IMG/VR virus record: IMGVR_UViG_3300028392_000130
Coordinates: 1 to 40,253 of that record
Length of the DNA: 40,253 nt
DNA from: a virus
Strand: one strand, 5' to 3'
A model generated the notes under the pieces. That model was given only the letters and a program-made list of their open reading frames with translations. It searched no databases and was not told the origin of the DNA. The position numbers and the translations under genes were made by a program. This document shows positions 1 to 7,852 of this stretch, piece by piece (within the stretch, counting starts at the first letter, position 1; every line of letters starts with the position of its first letter).

Positions 1-122
1 CGCTCGGTTATTAAATCTTTTTCTTCTTTGGGCAAAACTTCCAAAAATGTACAAAATGTACATTTGCCTCTGCTGGAATGTAGAAAGTTAGCAGGATTAT
101 TTAGATCATCGAGTAATCCCAT
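1..122 (-). CDS. Small CxxC protein, possibly a helix-turn-helix DNA-binding protein, C-terminus cut off
   Basis: Reading starts at the ATG at 122-120 and runs off the left edge after 40 residues (MGLLDDLNNPANFL...). The visible part has a CTFC motif at residues 21-24 followed by LEVLPKEEKDLI. A short leader, a CxxC pair and then an LP-E-E segment recalls small actinophage proteins that carry a C-terminal helix-turn-helix, but the diagnostic helix would lie outside the window. The start overlaps the stop of the upstream gene by one base (TAATG), so the two are probably translated together. Function is not established. Confidence 0.6.
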   Translation of the reverse strand, partial: MGLLDDLNNPANFLHSSRGKCTFCTFLEVLPKEEKDLITE

Positions 123-361
123 TATGCCTCTATCATTGTAATACCGTGGCGTATGTATCCAAGTTTGTCTTGCCAAGAATCTTGGTGATAAGGATTAGCA
201 ATACACCTAACGGATTTAAAAGCATCCATCATTAGCGCCACTTGCCAAGCAGGAATATCGTCAGTCTGAAGCATAGCGCCCCAGATACGACCAGTTATTG
301 AGAAATTGACTTCGGCATCGCCGTATTGTTCTTGACGATCTTCAAGAATTTTATCAATCAT
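122..361 (-). CDS. Small DUF6378-like protein (MazG-like helical fold suspected)
   Basis: 79 residues. It carries EDRQEQYGDAEVNF, then IWGAML, then WQVALMMDAFKSVR and DSWQDKLGYIRHG. The pattern R-x-x-x-Y-G-D ... W ... D-x-x-K-x-x-R ... D-x-x-D-x-x-G-Y resembles the phage family DUF6378, which relates to the all-alpha nucleotide-pyrophosphohydrolase/modification group. The family assignment is from memory of the motif, and no catalytic activity is claimed. It lies downstream of the late-operon terminator at 436-470, and its ribosome binding site (AGAAAGG) sits inside a stem-loop at 363-387, so its expression may be controlled separately. Confidence 0.75.
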   Translation of the reverse strand: MIDKILEDRQEQYGDAEVNFSITGRIWGAMLQTDDIPAWQVALMMDAFKSVRCIANPYHQDSWQDKLGYIRHGITMIEA

Positions 362-362
362 T

Positions 363-387
363 GTTCAACCCTTTCTAATGGTTGAAC
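363..387 (-). promoter_or_regulatory. Stem-loop presenting the ribosome binding site of the 122-361 gene
   Basis: A perfect 8-bp inverted repeat, GTTCAACC (363-370) and GGTTGAAC (380-387), is separated by 9 bases. On the minus transcript the loop reads ATTAGAAAG, and the 3' arm begins with GG, so the Shine-Dalgarno AGAAAGG straddles the loop and stem. The 3' arm ends one base before the ATG at 361. This could be a translational operator or RNA-protein recognition hairpin; the role is inferred from geometry only. Confidence 0.5.
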
Positions 388-435
388 GAAGGCTAACAGA
401 TTACGGCAGATATATCTCCGACACGCAAAGAAAAA

Positions 436-470
436 CCCCCACAAGTGATCGGACTTGTGAGGGTCAGGGG
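436..470 (-). terminator. Rho-independent terminator of the late structural operon
   Basis: On the minus strand, ACCCTCACAAGT and ACTTGTGGGGGT form a 12-position stem with one mismatch around a 6-base loop, followed by a T-rich tail (TTTTTCTTTG). It lies just after the stop of the 481-750 gene. The plus-strand reading has no T run, so it acts for minus transcripts only. Confidence 0.85.
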
Positions 471-480
471 CGCAACGAAA

Positions 481-750
481 TTATGATACCTGAAAACTAC
501 CACAATCTATAACAGGAATCTCTGGCGAGTCGGTGATTTGCGCCCATACTTTCCAAGTTCCCTTAGCGTAAGTGCCGGTTAGAAAGCCTGTAGCGCCACT
601 TAAAAGGGTCGCATCAAACCAGTCTGAGGTTTGTGGTCTATCTGTGGTTGTAAGGACTGCAAATTGAACTGCGGTAGTGATAACCGTGTTGTCTAAGGTG
701 ATGAGAACAGGTTGAAATTCTACGCTCTCCCGAGGATAGATATTGGTCAT
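481..750 (-). CDS. Small tail-associated protein, unknown
   Basis: 89 residues from the ATG at 750, chosen because it overlaps the upstream stop as ATGA; the longer reading from 768 lacks such coupling. The sequence (MTNIYPRESVEFQPVLI...) predicts mostly beta strands, with TGTYAKGTWKVWAQI in the second half, like small Ig-like or jelly-roll phage appendage proteins such as the 6202-6543 protein of the same operon (both have an N-terminal segment followed by F-x-x-x-I and a late W/Y strand). It is the last gene before the late terminator. No catalytic motif was seen. Confidence 0.7.
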   Translation of the reverse strand: MTNIYPRESVEFQPVLITLDNTVITTAVQFAVLTTTDRPQTSDWFDATLLSGATGFLTGTYAKGTWKVWAQITDSPEIPVIDCGSFQVS

Positions 751-1631
751 TGAAGGGTTCCTTCCCATCGCCTATCGGCTAATGTCGCAAACTTATTACG
801 ATCCACAAGGATACCACTAGCCCAACGCTTAGTCAGGAGAGTACCTTCCCAGTTTCTTTGATCGGCTACTTGCCCTACCCATCTTGGGTCAGCTATCAAA
901 CCTGACCAACGGCGAGGCATTACCTCACCAAATACCACAATATCGTGATCGGTAAATTGGTTAGATTTCTTTACTTTGGCAGAAAATAAAGTTGTAACTG
1001 TTAAAGATGAATTAGCCAACACGTTTAATGAAACAGTCGCTGGCAAATTAACGCTTATGTTTGTATTTGTATTAACTAAACTATTTACAGAAGCGCTAGC
1101 AGTAAGTCCGGCAGATACTGCGGTTGATGAATCAGATACAACTGTCTTGTTTACAGCCGAAGTAACAGTTGCAGTTATTGGTGCTGATGAATTGGCAAAT
1201 TTTGCAAATATTATTGAAGCCGAAAGATTTGCAGTTACTGGCGTTGATGAACTTATGCTTTGGTTTTTTACACCATCAGTTGCAATGGTTGCATTTATTG
1301 GAGTTGATGAACTTGCAGTTTGGTTTTTTACAACATCAGTTGCAAGAGTAATTGTGATTGGAGATGAAGTTGAAAGATAAGAATTTTGAAAAGCATTTGC
1401 ACTTGGGGTTACTATGAAATTATTTGATGTTTGAGAATATCTAGTTACGCTAGCATCTGCCGTAAGGTTTGCAGCAAAAGAAGATGATGCTCCTGTAAGA
1501 GTAAGGAGTGTTGCTAAAACTGTGGCAGTTGAAGAAATGGCAATAGACGAACTAACCGTATAAGCAGTTGATGCTGAGTTATAAGTAACTCCGGCTGCGT
1601 TATAGGCAACACCTTGATTGTAAATTGCCAT
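747..1631 (-). CDS. Repeat-built tail fibre or spike protein with an exact 20-residue period
   Basis: 294 residues. The N-terminus has short Y-N-rich repeats (GVAYNAAGVTYNSASTAY). From about residue 48 to 215 it repeats with a period of exactly 20 residues: Ser/Thr-Ser-Ser-x-Pro-Ile at 88, 108, 128 and 148, with degenerate copies at 168, 188 and 208. The unit alternates hydrophobic and small residues, as in beta-roll or beta-helix fibres. The C-terminus (about 239-294) switches to a Trp-rich repeat (RRWSG, DPRWVG, RNWEGT, KRWASG, DRRWEGT). It sits in the fibre cluster. A surface or receptor role is inferred from architecture and place; no family was recognised. Confidence 0.8.
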   Translation of the reverse strand: MAIYNQGVAYNAAGVTYNSASTAYTVSSSIAISSTATVLATLLTLTGASSSFAANLTADASVTRYSQTSNNFIVTPSANAFQNSYLSTSSPITITLATDVVKNQTASSSTPINATIATDGVKNQSISSSTPVTANLSASIIFAKFANSSAPITATVTSAVNKTVVSDSSTAVSAGLTASASVNSLVNTNTNISVNLPATVSLNVLANSSLTVTTLFSAKVKKSNQFTDHDIVVFGEVMPRRWSGLIADPRWVGQVADQRNWEGTLLTKRWASGILVDRNKFATLADRRWEGTLQ

Positions 1632-1637
1632 TGAGAG

Positions 1638-1802
1638 CTACTCCGAAACTGTTGGGGATTGTTCTTCCGTCTGCGCCGTCAAGACATAATCGCCCTGCCC
1701 GCAGATATTGCATTTAGTCATTACTTGCTGATCTTCAGGGTTGCGTATTTCAATATAGAAATGGTTGCAACAATCTGAACTGTATTCGTATTTTATAGCC
1801 AT
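1638..1802 (-). CDS. 54-residue zinc-ribbon-like mini-protein
   Basis: ATG at 1802, preceded by a good AAGGAGAAA ribosome binding site, and TAG at 1638. The protein reads MAIKYEYSSDCCNHFYIEI... with CC at residues 11-12 and CNIC at 31-34, enough for one zinc site, and an acidic Thr/Glu tail. It fills the gap between two fibre genes in the same direction. Function unknown. Confidence 0.7.
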   Translation of the reverse strand: MAIKYEYSSDCCNHFYIEIRNPEDQQVMTKCNICGQGDYVLTAQTEEQSPTVSE

Positions 1803-1811
1803 AGTTTCTCC

Positions 1812-2633
1812 TTAGAAATAGATTCTTACTTCGCCGCGACCACCAGAGCCAGCAGTTCCTAATGTGGAAGCGCCGCCCCCACCACCGCCACCATCTCCGC
1901 CGTTACCGCCATTTTTACCCGAAGCGTCAATACCAGCACTAGAAATTCCAGCACCGCCACCACCACCGCCAAAAGTAATTCCTGTGCCTGATGAACCATT
2001 ACCGCCAGCAAAGAAATCGCCAGTTCCACCATTACCGCCTGTGCCTAAACCTGCGGTTCCTACGGCTGCGCCACCACCAGTAATTAGCCCTTGAGCGCCA
2101 GCATTTGCAGTTTGCGTTCCAGTTGTTGTTGCACTTCCACTACCGCCTCCGCTTGAAACACCAGCGTTACCATTTGCCGCAGCATAACCAACTGATGCCG
2201 ACGCGCCTGGCGCTCCAGTATAAGAAATAGTTGAAGTAGCACCAGTTGAAGTTGTTGCTCCACCACCAGAACCACCAAAAACGCTATTTTGTCCACCAGA
2301 ACCACCGCCAGCAAAAACCATTCCGTAAATACTTGAACCGCCATTTGCACCAGCACCCGCAGTTGAAGTTCCTGTGCCACCTGCTCCAACAGTTACGGAA
2401 GTTGTAACATAAGTCCAGCCTGCGGAATAACCACCAGCACCGCCACCACCGCCACCACCAGTTGTTTGAGTGCTTCCTGCGCCACCACCGCCAATAACAA
2501 CTACATAAACTCGGTTGATACCAGTAGGAATATCTGTAATTGTATTTGTTCCTGTTGCGGTAATTGTGCGTTGCAATTTCAACCCATAAGGAGAATCAGT
2601 AAATGAAGGATTGCTGTAAATGGATAGGCTCAT
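1812..2633 (-). CDS. Glycine-rich tail/adhesin-like protein (paralogue 1 of 3)
   Basis: 273 residues. The N-terminus shares SPYGLKLQRTITATG...IPTGINRVYVVVIGGGGAG with the next two genes. The rest is built of poly-glycine runs (up to eight Gly) separated by Ser/Ala/Thr and a conserved VFAGGGSGG block. It ends GGRGEVRIYF. Such runs are typical of polyglycine-II helices in phage adhesins; the comparison is structural analogy, not detected homology. Good AAGGAG sites precede it. The neighbouring paralogues indicate gene duplication. Receptor binding is a reasonable inference. Confidence 0.85.
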   Translation of the reverse strand: MSLSIYSNPSFTDSPYGLKLQRTITATGTNTITDIPTGINRVYVVVIGGGGAGSTQTTGGGGGGGAGGYSAGWTYVTTSVTVGAGGTGTSTAGAGANGGSSIYGMVFAGGGSGGQNSVFGGSGGGATTSTGATSTISYTGAPGASASVGYAAANGNAGVSSGGGSGSATTTGTQTANAGAQGLITGGGAAVGTAGLGTGGNGGTGDFFAGGNGSSGTGITFGGGGGGAGISSAGIDASGKNGGNGGDGGGGGGGASTLGTAGSGGRGEVRIYF

Positions 2634-2643
2634 AATTTACTCC

Positions 2644-3531
2644 TTAGTAATAAAGTCTTACTTCGCCGCGACCACCAGCACCAGAAGTGCCACCAGTAGA
2701 AGCACCGCCACCACCACCGCCGCCTAATCCACCATTACCGCCATTTTTACCAGAAGCGTCAGAACCAGCAGACGAAATTCCTGCTCCACCACCGCCTCCA
2801 CCAAAAGATGTTCCTGTGCCTGATGTGCCTACACCACCAGCAAAGAAATCGCCCTGACCACCAGCGCCGCCTGTTGCTAAACCTGATGTTCCCGCAGAAC
2901 CACCGCCGCCAGTAATTAGTCCACTACCACCAGCTCCACCAGTTATTGTTCCAGTTGTTCCTGTTGCGCCACTTCCACCAGCAGAACAAACACCCGATCC
3001 ACCAGTATTACCTGTTGAAGCACCAGCAGTCTGTCCACCTGCGGCATAGCCAGTTCCACCAGTAGCACCTACTACACCTGTTACAGCGGGCGCTCCCGTG
3101 TAAGAAATAGTTGAAGTAGTTTGAGTACTTGTTCCAACAGTTGTTGCTCCAGCAGCAGCGCCTCCAGAACCAGACGCAGGGCCGCCTGAACCGCCACCAG
3201 CAAAAACTATCCCATAAACACTTGGCTCTCCAGGCTTACCAGTAGCACTTACAGAACTTGTTCCACCCGCACCGACAGTTACGGTATTTGAAACATAAGT
3301 CCAACCAGCAGAATATCCGCCTGCCCCGCCACCGCCACCACCACCAGTAGCCGTAGAGCCGCCTGACCCACCACCGCCAATAACAACTGCGTAAACTCTT
3401 TGAATGCTTGCAGGGATTACGGAAGAACCAGTTGCCGTACCCATAGCACCGCTACCTGTAATTGTTTGTTGCAGTTTTAGCCCATAAGGCGAATCAGAAA
3501 TTTGTGAATTGCTATATATAGAAGCACTCAT
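2644..3531 (-). CDS. Glycine-rich tail/adhesin-like protein (paralogue 2 of 3)
   Basis: 295 residues. Head: SPYGLKLQQTITGSG...IQRVYAVVIGGGGSGG. The middle has GGYSAGWTYV, VFAGGGSGG, DFFAGG and FGGGGGGAGISSAG, matching the downstream paralogue almost word for word. End: GGRGEVRLYY. It is closest to the 1812-2633 copy, and the middle portion varies most (extra Ala/Gly/Thr repeats), as expected of a host-range determinant that recombines. Separated from its neighbours by about 10 bases with AGGAG sites. Confidence 0.85.
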   Translation of the reverse strand: MSASIYSNSQISDSPYGLKLQQTITGSGAMGTATGSSVIPASIQRVYAVVIGGGGSGGSTATGGGGGGGAGGYSAGWTYVSNTVTVGAGGTSSVSATGKPGEPSVYGIVFAGGGSGGPASGSGGAAAGATTVGTSTQTTSTISYTGAPAVTGVVGATGGTGYAAGGQTAGASTGNTGGSGVCSAGGSGATGTTGTITGGAGGSGLITGGGGSAGTSGLATGGAGGQGDFFAGGVGTSGTGTSFGGGGGGAGISSAGSDASGKNGGNGGLGGGGGGGASTGGTSGAGGRGEVRLYY

Positions 3532-3540
3532 AGTTTACTC

Positions 3541-4482
3541 CTAGTAAAAAAGGTAAAGGATTCCTGCGCCGCCGTTGCCAGCCGTGCCTGAAGTTGTTGA
3601 TGCGCCGCCACCACCGCCACCAAGACCGCCATTGCCACCATTTGTTGAAGTTGCTGGATTTCCATTACCTGCTATACCAGCACCGCCACCACCTCTGCCA
3701 ATTGCGCCTGAAGCAGCAGAAAAACCACTTCCACCTGTTGTTGCTGTATTAGTAAGAATGTTTATTCCATTACCGCCATTACCGCCAACATTGGGAGTGC
3801 CAGTTCCAGTTGATAGCAAACCAGTTCCACCACCACCGCCCGCTAAACCATTACCACCAGCACCGCCAGTATTTGTTGCGCTACCCGCTCCATAACTTTG
3901 CCCGCCACCGCCACCTGAAATTCCATTACCACCAGAGCCAGCAGTTGCTCCATTTGTATTGGCTGTAACACCACCACCCGCACCTGACCCTGAGTTTCCA
4001 TTTCCTGATGAAGTGGAAGCACCTGGAATTCCCCAATAATTTGTTGCGCCACCTACGGCGGTGAGGCTACCACCACCACCTGCTCCACCTAAAAAGCCAC
4101 TAGCAGAGTTAGGCCCACCACCGCCTGCAATTATATTTCCATAGCGTGTGTAGTTACCGTTAGTAGCACCACCACCACCAGTTCCAACAACACAAGAAGA
4201 AGTTGCTATTGTCCAACCCCAAGCGACTCCACCTGCCCCGCCACCGCCAGTTGCAACCAATCCAGTAATTCCACCACCACCGCCACCACCAACGGCAATG
4301 GCATAGACCCAAGTAATACCTGCGGGGATGGTTACTGTTGTATCGCCAGCATTTTTGGTTTGTTGTAAACGCAAGCCATAAGGCAGAACAAAGTGGGTAT
4401 TAGTCCAAGGCGTATAGTTACCGCCCTGCATAGAGTTTCTAGTTGGCTCACCTGATGAGCCTCTGCGGTTTGGATTAGCCAC
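3541..4482 (-). CDS. Glycine-rich tail/adhesin-like protein (paralogue 3 of 3)
   Basis: 313 residues. It has a longer, different start (MANPNRRGSSGEPTRNSMQG) before the shared core LPYGLRLQQTK...IPAGITWVYAIAVGGGGGGG, and ends GNGGAGILYLFY instead of the charged EVRLYY. The glycine runs and the Gly-Gly-Asn pattern persist throughout. It is the most diverged of the three tandem copies. The start overlaps the upstream stop by one base. Confidence 0.85.
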   Translation of the reverse strand: MANPNRRGSSGEPTRNSMQGGNYTPWTNTHFVLPYGLRLQQTKNAGDTTVTIPAGITWVYAIAVGGGGGGGITGLVATGGGGAGGVAWGWTIATSSCVVGTGGGGATNGNYTRYGNIIAGGGGPNSASGFLGGAGGGGSLTAVGGATNYWGIPGASTSSGNGNSGSGAGGGVTANTNGATAGSGGNGISGGGGGQSYGAGSATNTGGAGGNGLAGGGGGTGLLSTGTGTPNVGGNGGNGINILTNTATTGGSGFSAASGAIGRGGGGAGIAGNGNPATSTNGGNGGLGGGGGGASTTSGTAGNGGAGILYLFY

Positions 4483-4844
4483 TAGGAAATCCTGTTTACA
4501 TAACCTGAAATTGTAACTACTGAGGCAGTTGCGGCAAATGCGCGAGTTGTTGTCGCGTTTGTGCCATCGCCTGTTAGCGGAAGTCCAGCAACAATTAGAA
4601 CATCGCCTGATTGTGGCGCAAGAGTAATTGGCTTGGCGTTTTGAACCGAGCCAGTACCGCCAAATTGAACTGTAAGCAAGACAGGAGATGTTGAAGTGTT
4701 ATTGGCATATAGCCAAATCTCGTCAATAACTGATGATGAAGTTCCTGTTGCGTGGATAGTTGTACCAGTTGAGGCAGTTTGGACAACAGTTATTGGTTGC
4801 CCTTGTGATGACGCTGAAAGTAATACCTTTGTATATGTTGCCAT
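4482..4844 (-). CDS. Small beta-rich virion accessory protein
   Basis: 120 residues, MATYTKVLLSASSQGQPITVVQTASTGTTIHATGTSSSVIDEIWLYANNTSTSPVLL... The layout T-K-V-L-L-S-x-S-x-x-G-x-P-I-x-V, a GTTIH box and a W-L-Y-x-x-N strand resembles small phage decoration or fibre-tip proteins that bind the virion surface. It sits between the collagen-like fibre and the glycine-rich paralogues. The role is inferred from composition and place only. Confidence 0.75.
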   Translation of the reverse strand: MATYTKVLLSASSQGQPITVVQTASTGTTIHATGTSSSVIDEIWLYANNTSTSPVLLTVQFGGTGSVQNAKPITLAPQSGDVLIVAGLPLTGDGTNATTTRAFAATASVVTISGYVNRIS

Positions 4845-4852
4845 TTATATTC

Positions 4853-6205
4853 CTATCCGAATACTTGCATTGAAATTACGGCTTGGTCTGTATCGTAAAC
4901 TGCATTTGTTCCATTTGTACCATTAGTTCCGTTAGTACCGTTGGTTCCATTTGTTCCTGCTGCACCACGCGGAATTGTAAAATCAAAAATTGCCGCGCCA
5001 GAAGTTCCTGAGTTTGTAACTGTCGCCGAAGTTCCTGCTGCACCTGTTGTGGTAGTTCCAACTGTAATAGTTGCTGCTGTTCCATTGGTACCATTAGTAC
5101 CTGCAGCACCAGTTGCACCTGTAGCACCAGTTGCTCCACGTGGAATTGTAAAATCAAAGATTGCGGCACTTGATGTACCAGAGTTAGTTACACTAGCAGA
5201 TGTACCCGCAGCACCAGTAGTAGTACTGCCCGCAGTTATAGTTGCAGCAGTACCATCAATGCCATTAGTGCCATTAGTGCCGTTGGTGCCTCTTGGAATG
5301 GTAAAATCAAATACGGCAGCACTAGAAGTTCCGCTATTGCTTACTGTTGCGCTGGTTCCCGCTGCGCCTGTTGTTGTAGTTCCAGCAGCGATTGTTGCGG
5401 CTGCTCCATTTGTGCCATTAGTTCCATTAGTGCCTGCAGCACCCGTAGCCCCTGTGGCTCCAGTGGATCCTGTGGGACCCGTAGCACCTGTATCGCCCTT
5501 TGGTAAGACTAAGTTAAGTATCTGTGTAGGTGTTGTTCCAGTGATAGTTGCACTTGCAGATACACCACCAGTAACAGTTCCAATTGAAAGAACGTTACCA
5601 GGCCCAGTATTACCTGTACTTCCAGTATCACCTTTGGGTCCCGTAAATCCAGTATCACCCTTAGTTCCCTGAATGCCTTGAGTTCCTTGTGGTCCAGTAG
5701 GGCCAGTGGGACCAGTATTTCCTTGAATTCCCTGTGGTCCAGTAGCACCAGTAGCGCCGGTAGCGCCAGTAGCACCAGTTGCTCCTGTGGCACCTACGGG
5801 AATTGTAAAGTTAAATACAGCAGCACTAGTTGTGCCTGAGTTACTTACAGATGCAGAAGATCCAGCAGCACCAGTTGTTGTGGAGCCAACTGATATAGTT
5901 GCTGCTGATCCAGTATCACCTTTAGGTAAAGTTAAATTTAAAGTTTGTGTTGGGGCTGTTCCAGTAATTGTTGCTGCTGCACTTGAACCACTAGCAACTG
6001 TTCCAACTGTTAATGTATTGGCTGGTCCTGTCGCTCCAGTATCGCCTTTAATACCCTGGGGACCTTGATCATTTGCTACTACAACTGTTGTATCTGGAAC
6101 AGAAATTGGTTCAACGATAACATCAATAGCATCTGTTGATGGACTAACATTTACAGATATATCGCTAGTTGCTGCTTGTTGAACAATTACAACAGTTTCA
6201 CTCAT
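4853..6205 (-). CDS. Collagen-like tail fibre protein
   Basis: 450 residues. After a beta-rich N-terminus (about 1-50) come Gly-X-Y collagen tracts ([33 protein letters not shown]) alternating with two kinds of globular module. One, ending [12 protein letters not shown] or [12 protein letters not shown], appears twice. The other ([33 protein letters not shown]) appears four times. Collagen tracts in phage fibres trimerise the shaft. The repeats at DNA level invite recombination and length change. It overlaps the upstream gene by four bases (ATGA). Confidence 0.9.
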   Translation of the reverse strand: MSETVVIVQQAATSDISVNVSPSTDAIDVIVEPISVPDTTVVVANDQGPQGIKGDTGATGPANTLTVGTVASGSSAAATITGTAPTQTLNLTLPKGDTGSAATISVGSTTTGAAGSSASVSNSGTTSAAVFNFTIPVGATGATGATGATGATGATGPQGIQGNTGPTGPTGPQGTQGIQGTKGDTGFTGPKGDTGSTGNTGPGNVLSIGTVTGGVSASATITGTTPTQILNLVLPKGDTGATGPTGSTGATGATGAAGTNGTNGTNGAAATIAAGTTTTGAAGTSATVSNSGTSSAAVFDFTIPRGTNGTNGTNGIDGTAATITAGSTTTGAAGTSASVTNSGTSSAAIFDFTIPRGATGATGATGAAGTNGTNGTAATITVGTTTTGAAGTSATVTNSGTSGAAIFDFTIPRGAAGTNGTNGTNGTNGTNGTNAVYDTDQAVISMQVFG

Positions 6206-6543
6206 GAAGTCACCGATGCTGTTACTACAAACTTACCCTCAAGCAATCTTGTAACAACAGTGCCAGAGTTAAGGATAAAATCATATACATATTGTCCAGC
6301 ATCAATCGCTGCAGTAGTTGCTGCACTTAAAGTAACTGCAACGGTTCCAGCAGTACCACCTAAAACAATTTTTCCATTGGCATTGGTTGCAGATACTGTA
6401 GTTGTTGTAGATCCAATAAATGGTCGAATAGTCATTGTGGCGGTATAGCCTGTAAGATTCCAAGCAGTATCGCTTGTTTTAATAGTAAAATTAAAGGTAA
6501 AAGTTGCTCCTTGTTCACATACTAAATTATGTTTAGCACTCAT
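6202..6543 (-). CDS. Beta-sandwich tail/fibre accessory protein
   Basis: 113 residues. It reads [41 protein letters not shown]..., continues with an [19 protein letters not shown] block, and ends with YVYDF...RLLEGKFVV. This Q-G-A-T-F ... W-N-L-T-G-Y-T-A ... R-L-L-E-G pattern is common in small phage proteins next to fibres (BppU N-terminal or Ig-like type). A role in attaching or decorating the fibre is plausible. It is coupled on both sides: ATGA to the collagen-like gene and a one-base overlap with the upstream stop. Confidence 0.7.
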   Translation of the reverse strand: MSAKHNLVCEQGATFTFNFTIKTSDTAWNLTGYTATMTIRPFIGSTTTTVSATNANGKIVLGGTAGTVAVTLSAATTAAIDAGQYVYDFILNSGTVVTRLLEGKFVVTASVTS

Positions 6544-6812
6544 TACATATTTACCCTTCTAAGTGCTTCGGCTGCCCCTAAACCGACAGTACCAGCAATA
6601 GCATTACATGCGCCTTGTAGATCTTGCCATTTACCAATAGGTAAATTTGCATAGATATTACAAGCACCAGTAGCAGCAAGTCCAGATGTACCGGCAAGTT
6701 TATTTGCTGCGCCATCATCATCTAACCATTGTGTCTTTGGTGGTAATGTTCCACCGAAGGCAAGACGATTTAACTCTTCTACAAGAGTGCTACCTGGTCT
6801 ACCTGTTGCCAT
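6543..6812 (-). CDS. Small structural-cluster protein, unknown
   Basis: 89 residues. It contains LVEELNRLAFGGTLPP, WLDDDGAANKLAGTSG and GAAEALRRVNM. The middle part recurs internally (NKLAGTSGLAATGACN and NAIAGTVGLGAAEA), so the protein is a short two-fold repeat, and each copy is preceded by a W. It lies between a glycosyltransferase and the fibre accessory gene. No motif of known function. Confidence 0.65.
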   Translation of the reverse strand: MATGRPGSTLVEELNRLAFGGTLPPKTQWLDDDGAANKLAGTSGLAATGACNIYANLPIGKWQDLQGACNAIAGTVGLGAAEALRRVNM

Positions 6813-6818
6813 TGATTG

Positions 6819-7538
6819 CTACTTTCTATGATGTTTTGGTAATATAAGATTTGATTTTTTTTCTTCACCAGCAAAAAATGCTGCATAATAATGTTCATCA
6901 AATGAGAATCGTTTCATATGAGGAACAGTTGCTCCTGTATGGCAGTACAATGAAACTTCGGCGGTATCACATAGGGCAAAGAAGAAGATATCTTCACCTA
7001 TAAATTTAGTGCCTCTTCCCATTTCCATAAACATTTGACCATCTGGTGCTACGGCTTTAACTTTTTCAACTACACTACGATGCATTAAGATAAATCCAAA
7101 TCCCGCTGCATCTACTTTAATAAGTTGATTCTTTGGTAGTGGATGCATTCTAGTTAATCCAAAAGATCCATCACCTTTATTAGTAAAACTAAAAACTGTT
7201 GGCATAGGAATCATTAAAGGTTCTTCTGGGTTATCTGTTGTAAAATAAACACCAGTTACTAGTGGGCGTTCTACTGCATCTTTATTATCCCAAAGTAACT
7301 TAAATTTTTCTGGACTAATTACAACATCTGAGTCTACCCACAATAGCCAATCAGACTTAGATTTTTCATACCAATATTCAATTACTGTTTGCCTTTGTCT
7401 GGCAATTTGATTGCCTTGACTTCGCAAAGTAGAAGTAAAATTTATTCCAGACTTTAACATTACATCTGTTACGCCTTGCATAAACTTTCCATCAACCATG
7501 CCATTATCACACCAAGCGATAGATACTGTCTCTTGCAT
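6819..7538 (-). CDS. Family A-type glycosyltransferase
   Basis: 239 residues from the ATG at 7538; a GTG at 7547 is possible, but the site GGTGGGGA suits the ATG. Near the N-terminus GNQIARQRQ is followed by WLLWVDSDVVI, giving the metal- and nucleotide-sugar-binding D-x-D at residues 69-71. Further on are DAAGFGFILMHRSVV and GEDIFFF, the usual acceptor-side acidic loop. Length fits a single GT-A domain. Placed in the structural operon, it may glycosylate capsid or fibre proteins; target unknown. Confidence 0.8.
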   Translation of the reverse strand: MQETVSIAWCDNGMVDGKFMQGVTDVMLKSGINFTSTLRSQGNQIARQRQTVIEYWYEKSKSDWLLWVDSDVVISPEKFKLLWDNKDAVERPLVTGVYFTTDNPEEPLMIPMPTVFSFTNKGDGSFGLTRMHPLPKNQLIKVDAAGFGFILMHRSVVEKVKAVAPDGQMFMEMGRGTKFIGEDIFFFALCDTAEVSLYCHTGATVPHMKRFSFDEHYYAAFFAGEEKKSNLILPKHHRK

Positions 7539-7552
7539 TGTCCCCACCTTTT

Positions 7553-7840
7553 CTATTTCTTTTTATTTCTAGCAGATATTGCTGCTGCCTTTTTCTTGGC
7601 ATCAGCCTTTGAACTAGCACCCCAAGCATTTAAAGACAATAGCAACCGTGTAGGTTCGCCATTAGGTTTACGCTCAGGTCCTGGCATGCTACCCATGCGG
7701 GCTAGGAAAGATGCCCTTCTAGGGTTGTCTCCAGCCTTTACAGGGGCTTTTAGAGTGCCACCCTTATAGGATGCCCTACCCTTAGCATTCAAGCCTCCCT
7801 TGGGGTTCTTGCCTTCTTTACGTGTCCATGCTGCTGTCAT
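7553..7840 (-). CDS. Lysine-rich small protein (DUF6321-like)
   Basis: 95 residues. The start is MTAAWTRKEGKNPKGGLNAKGR, then FLARMGSMPGPERKPNGEPTR, then a basic tail (KKKAAA...RNKKK). This pattern W-x-R-K-E-G-K-N-P-x-G-G-L-N-x-K-G-R ... M-P-G-P ... K-P-N-G-E-P-T-R is shared by a widespread phage family of unknown function that I associate with DUF6321. The many Lys/Arg residues suggest nucleic acid contact. First of seven consecutive small genes leading back to the capsid gene. Confidence 0.75.
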   Translation of the reverse strand: MTAAWTRKEGKNPKGGLNAKGRASYKGGTLKAPVKAGDNPRRASFLARMGSMPGPERKPNGEPTRLLLSLNAWGASSKADAKKKAAAISARNKKK

Positions 7841-7852
7841 GATTGTCCCTAC

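Noticed and set aside
1864-3895. Poly-proline open frames on the plus strand
   Set aside because: They are the antisense reading of poly-glycine codons (GGN/CCN) in the three glycine-rich genes.
4941-5672. Long plus-strand open frame opposite the collagen-like gene (Val/Pro/Ala-rich)
   Set aside because: It is the complement of Gly-X-Y repeats, has no ribosome site and lies opposite a clear, coupled minus-strand gene.
4853-6205. Regular DNA repeats that could be mistaken for a CRISPR array
   Set aside because: The repeats are in frame, vary in length and encode collagen triplets and protein modules; no constant spacer-repeat pattern or cas genes.
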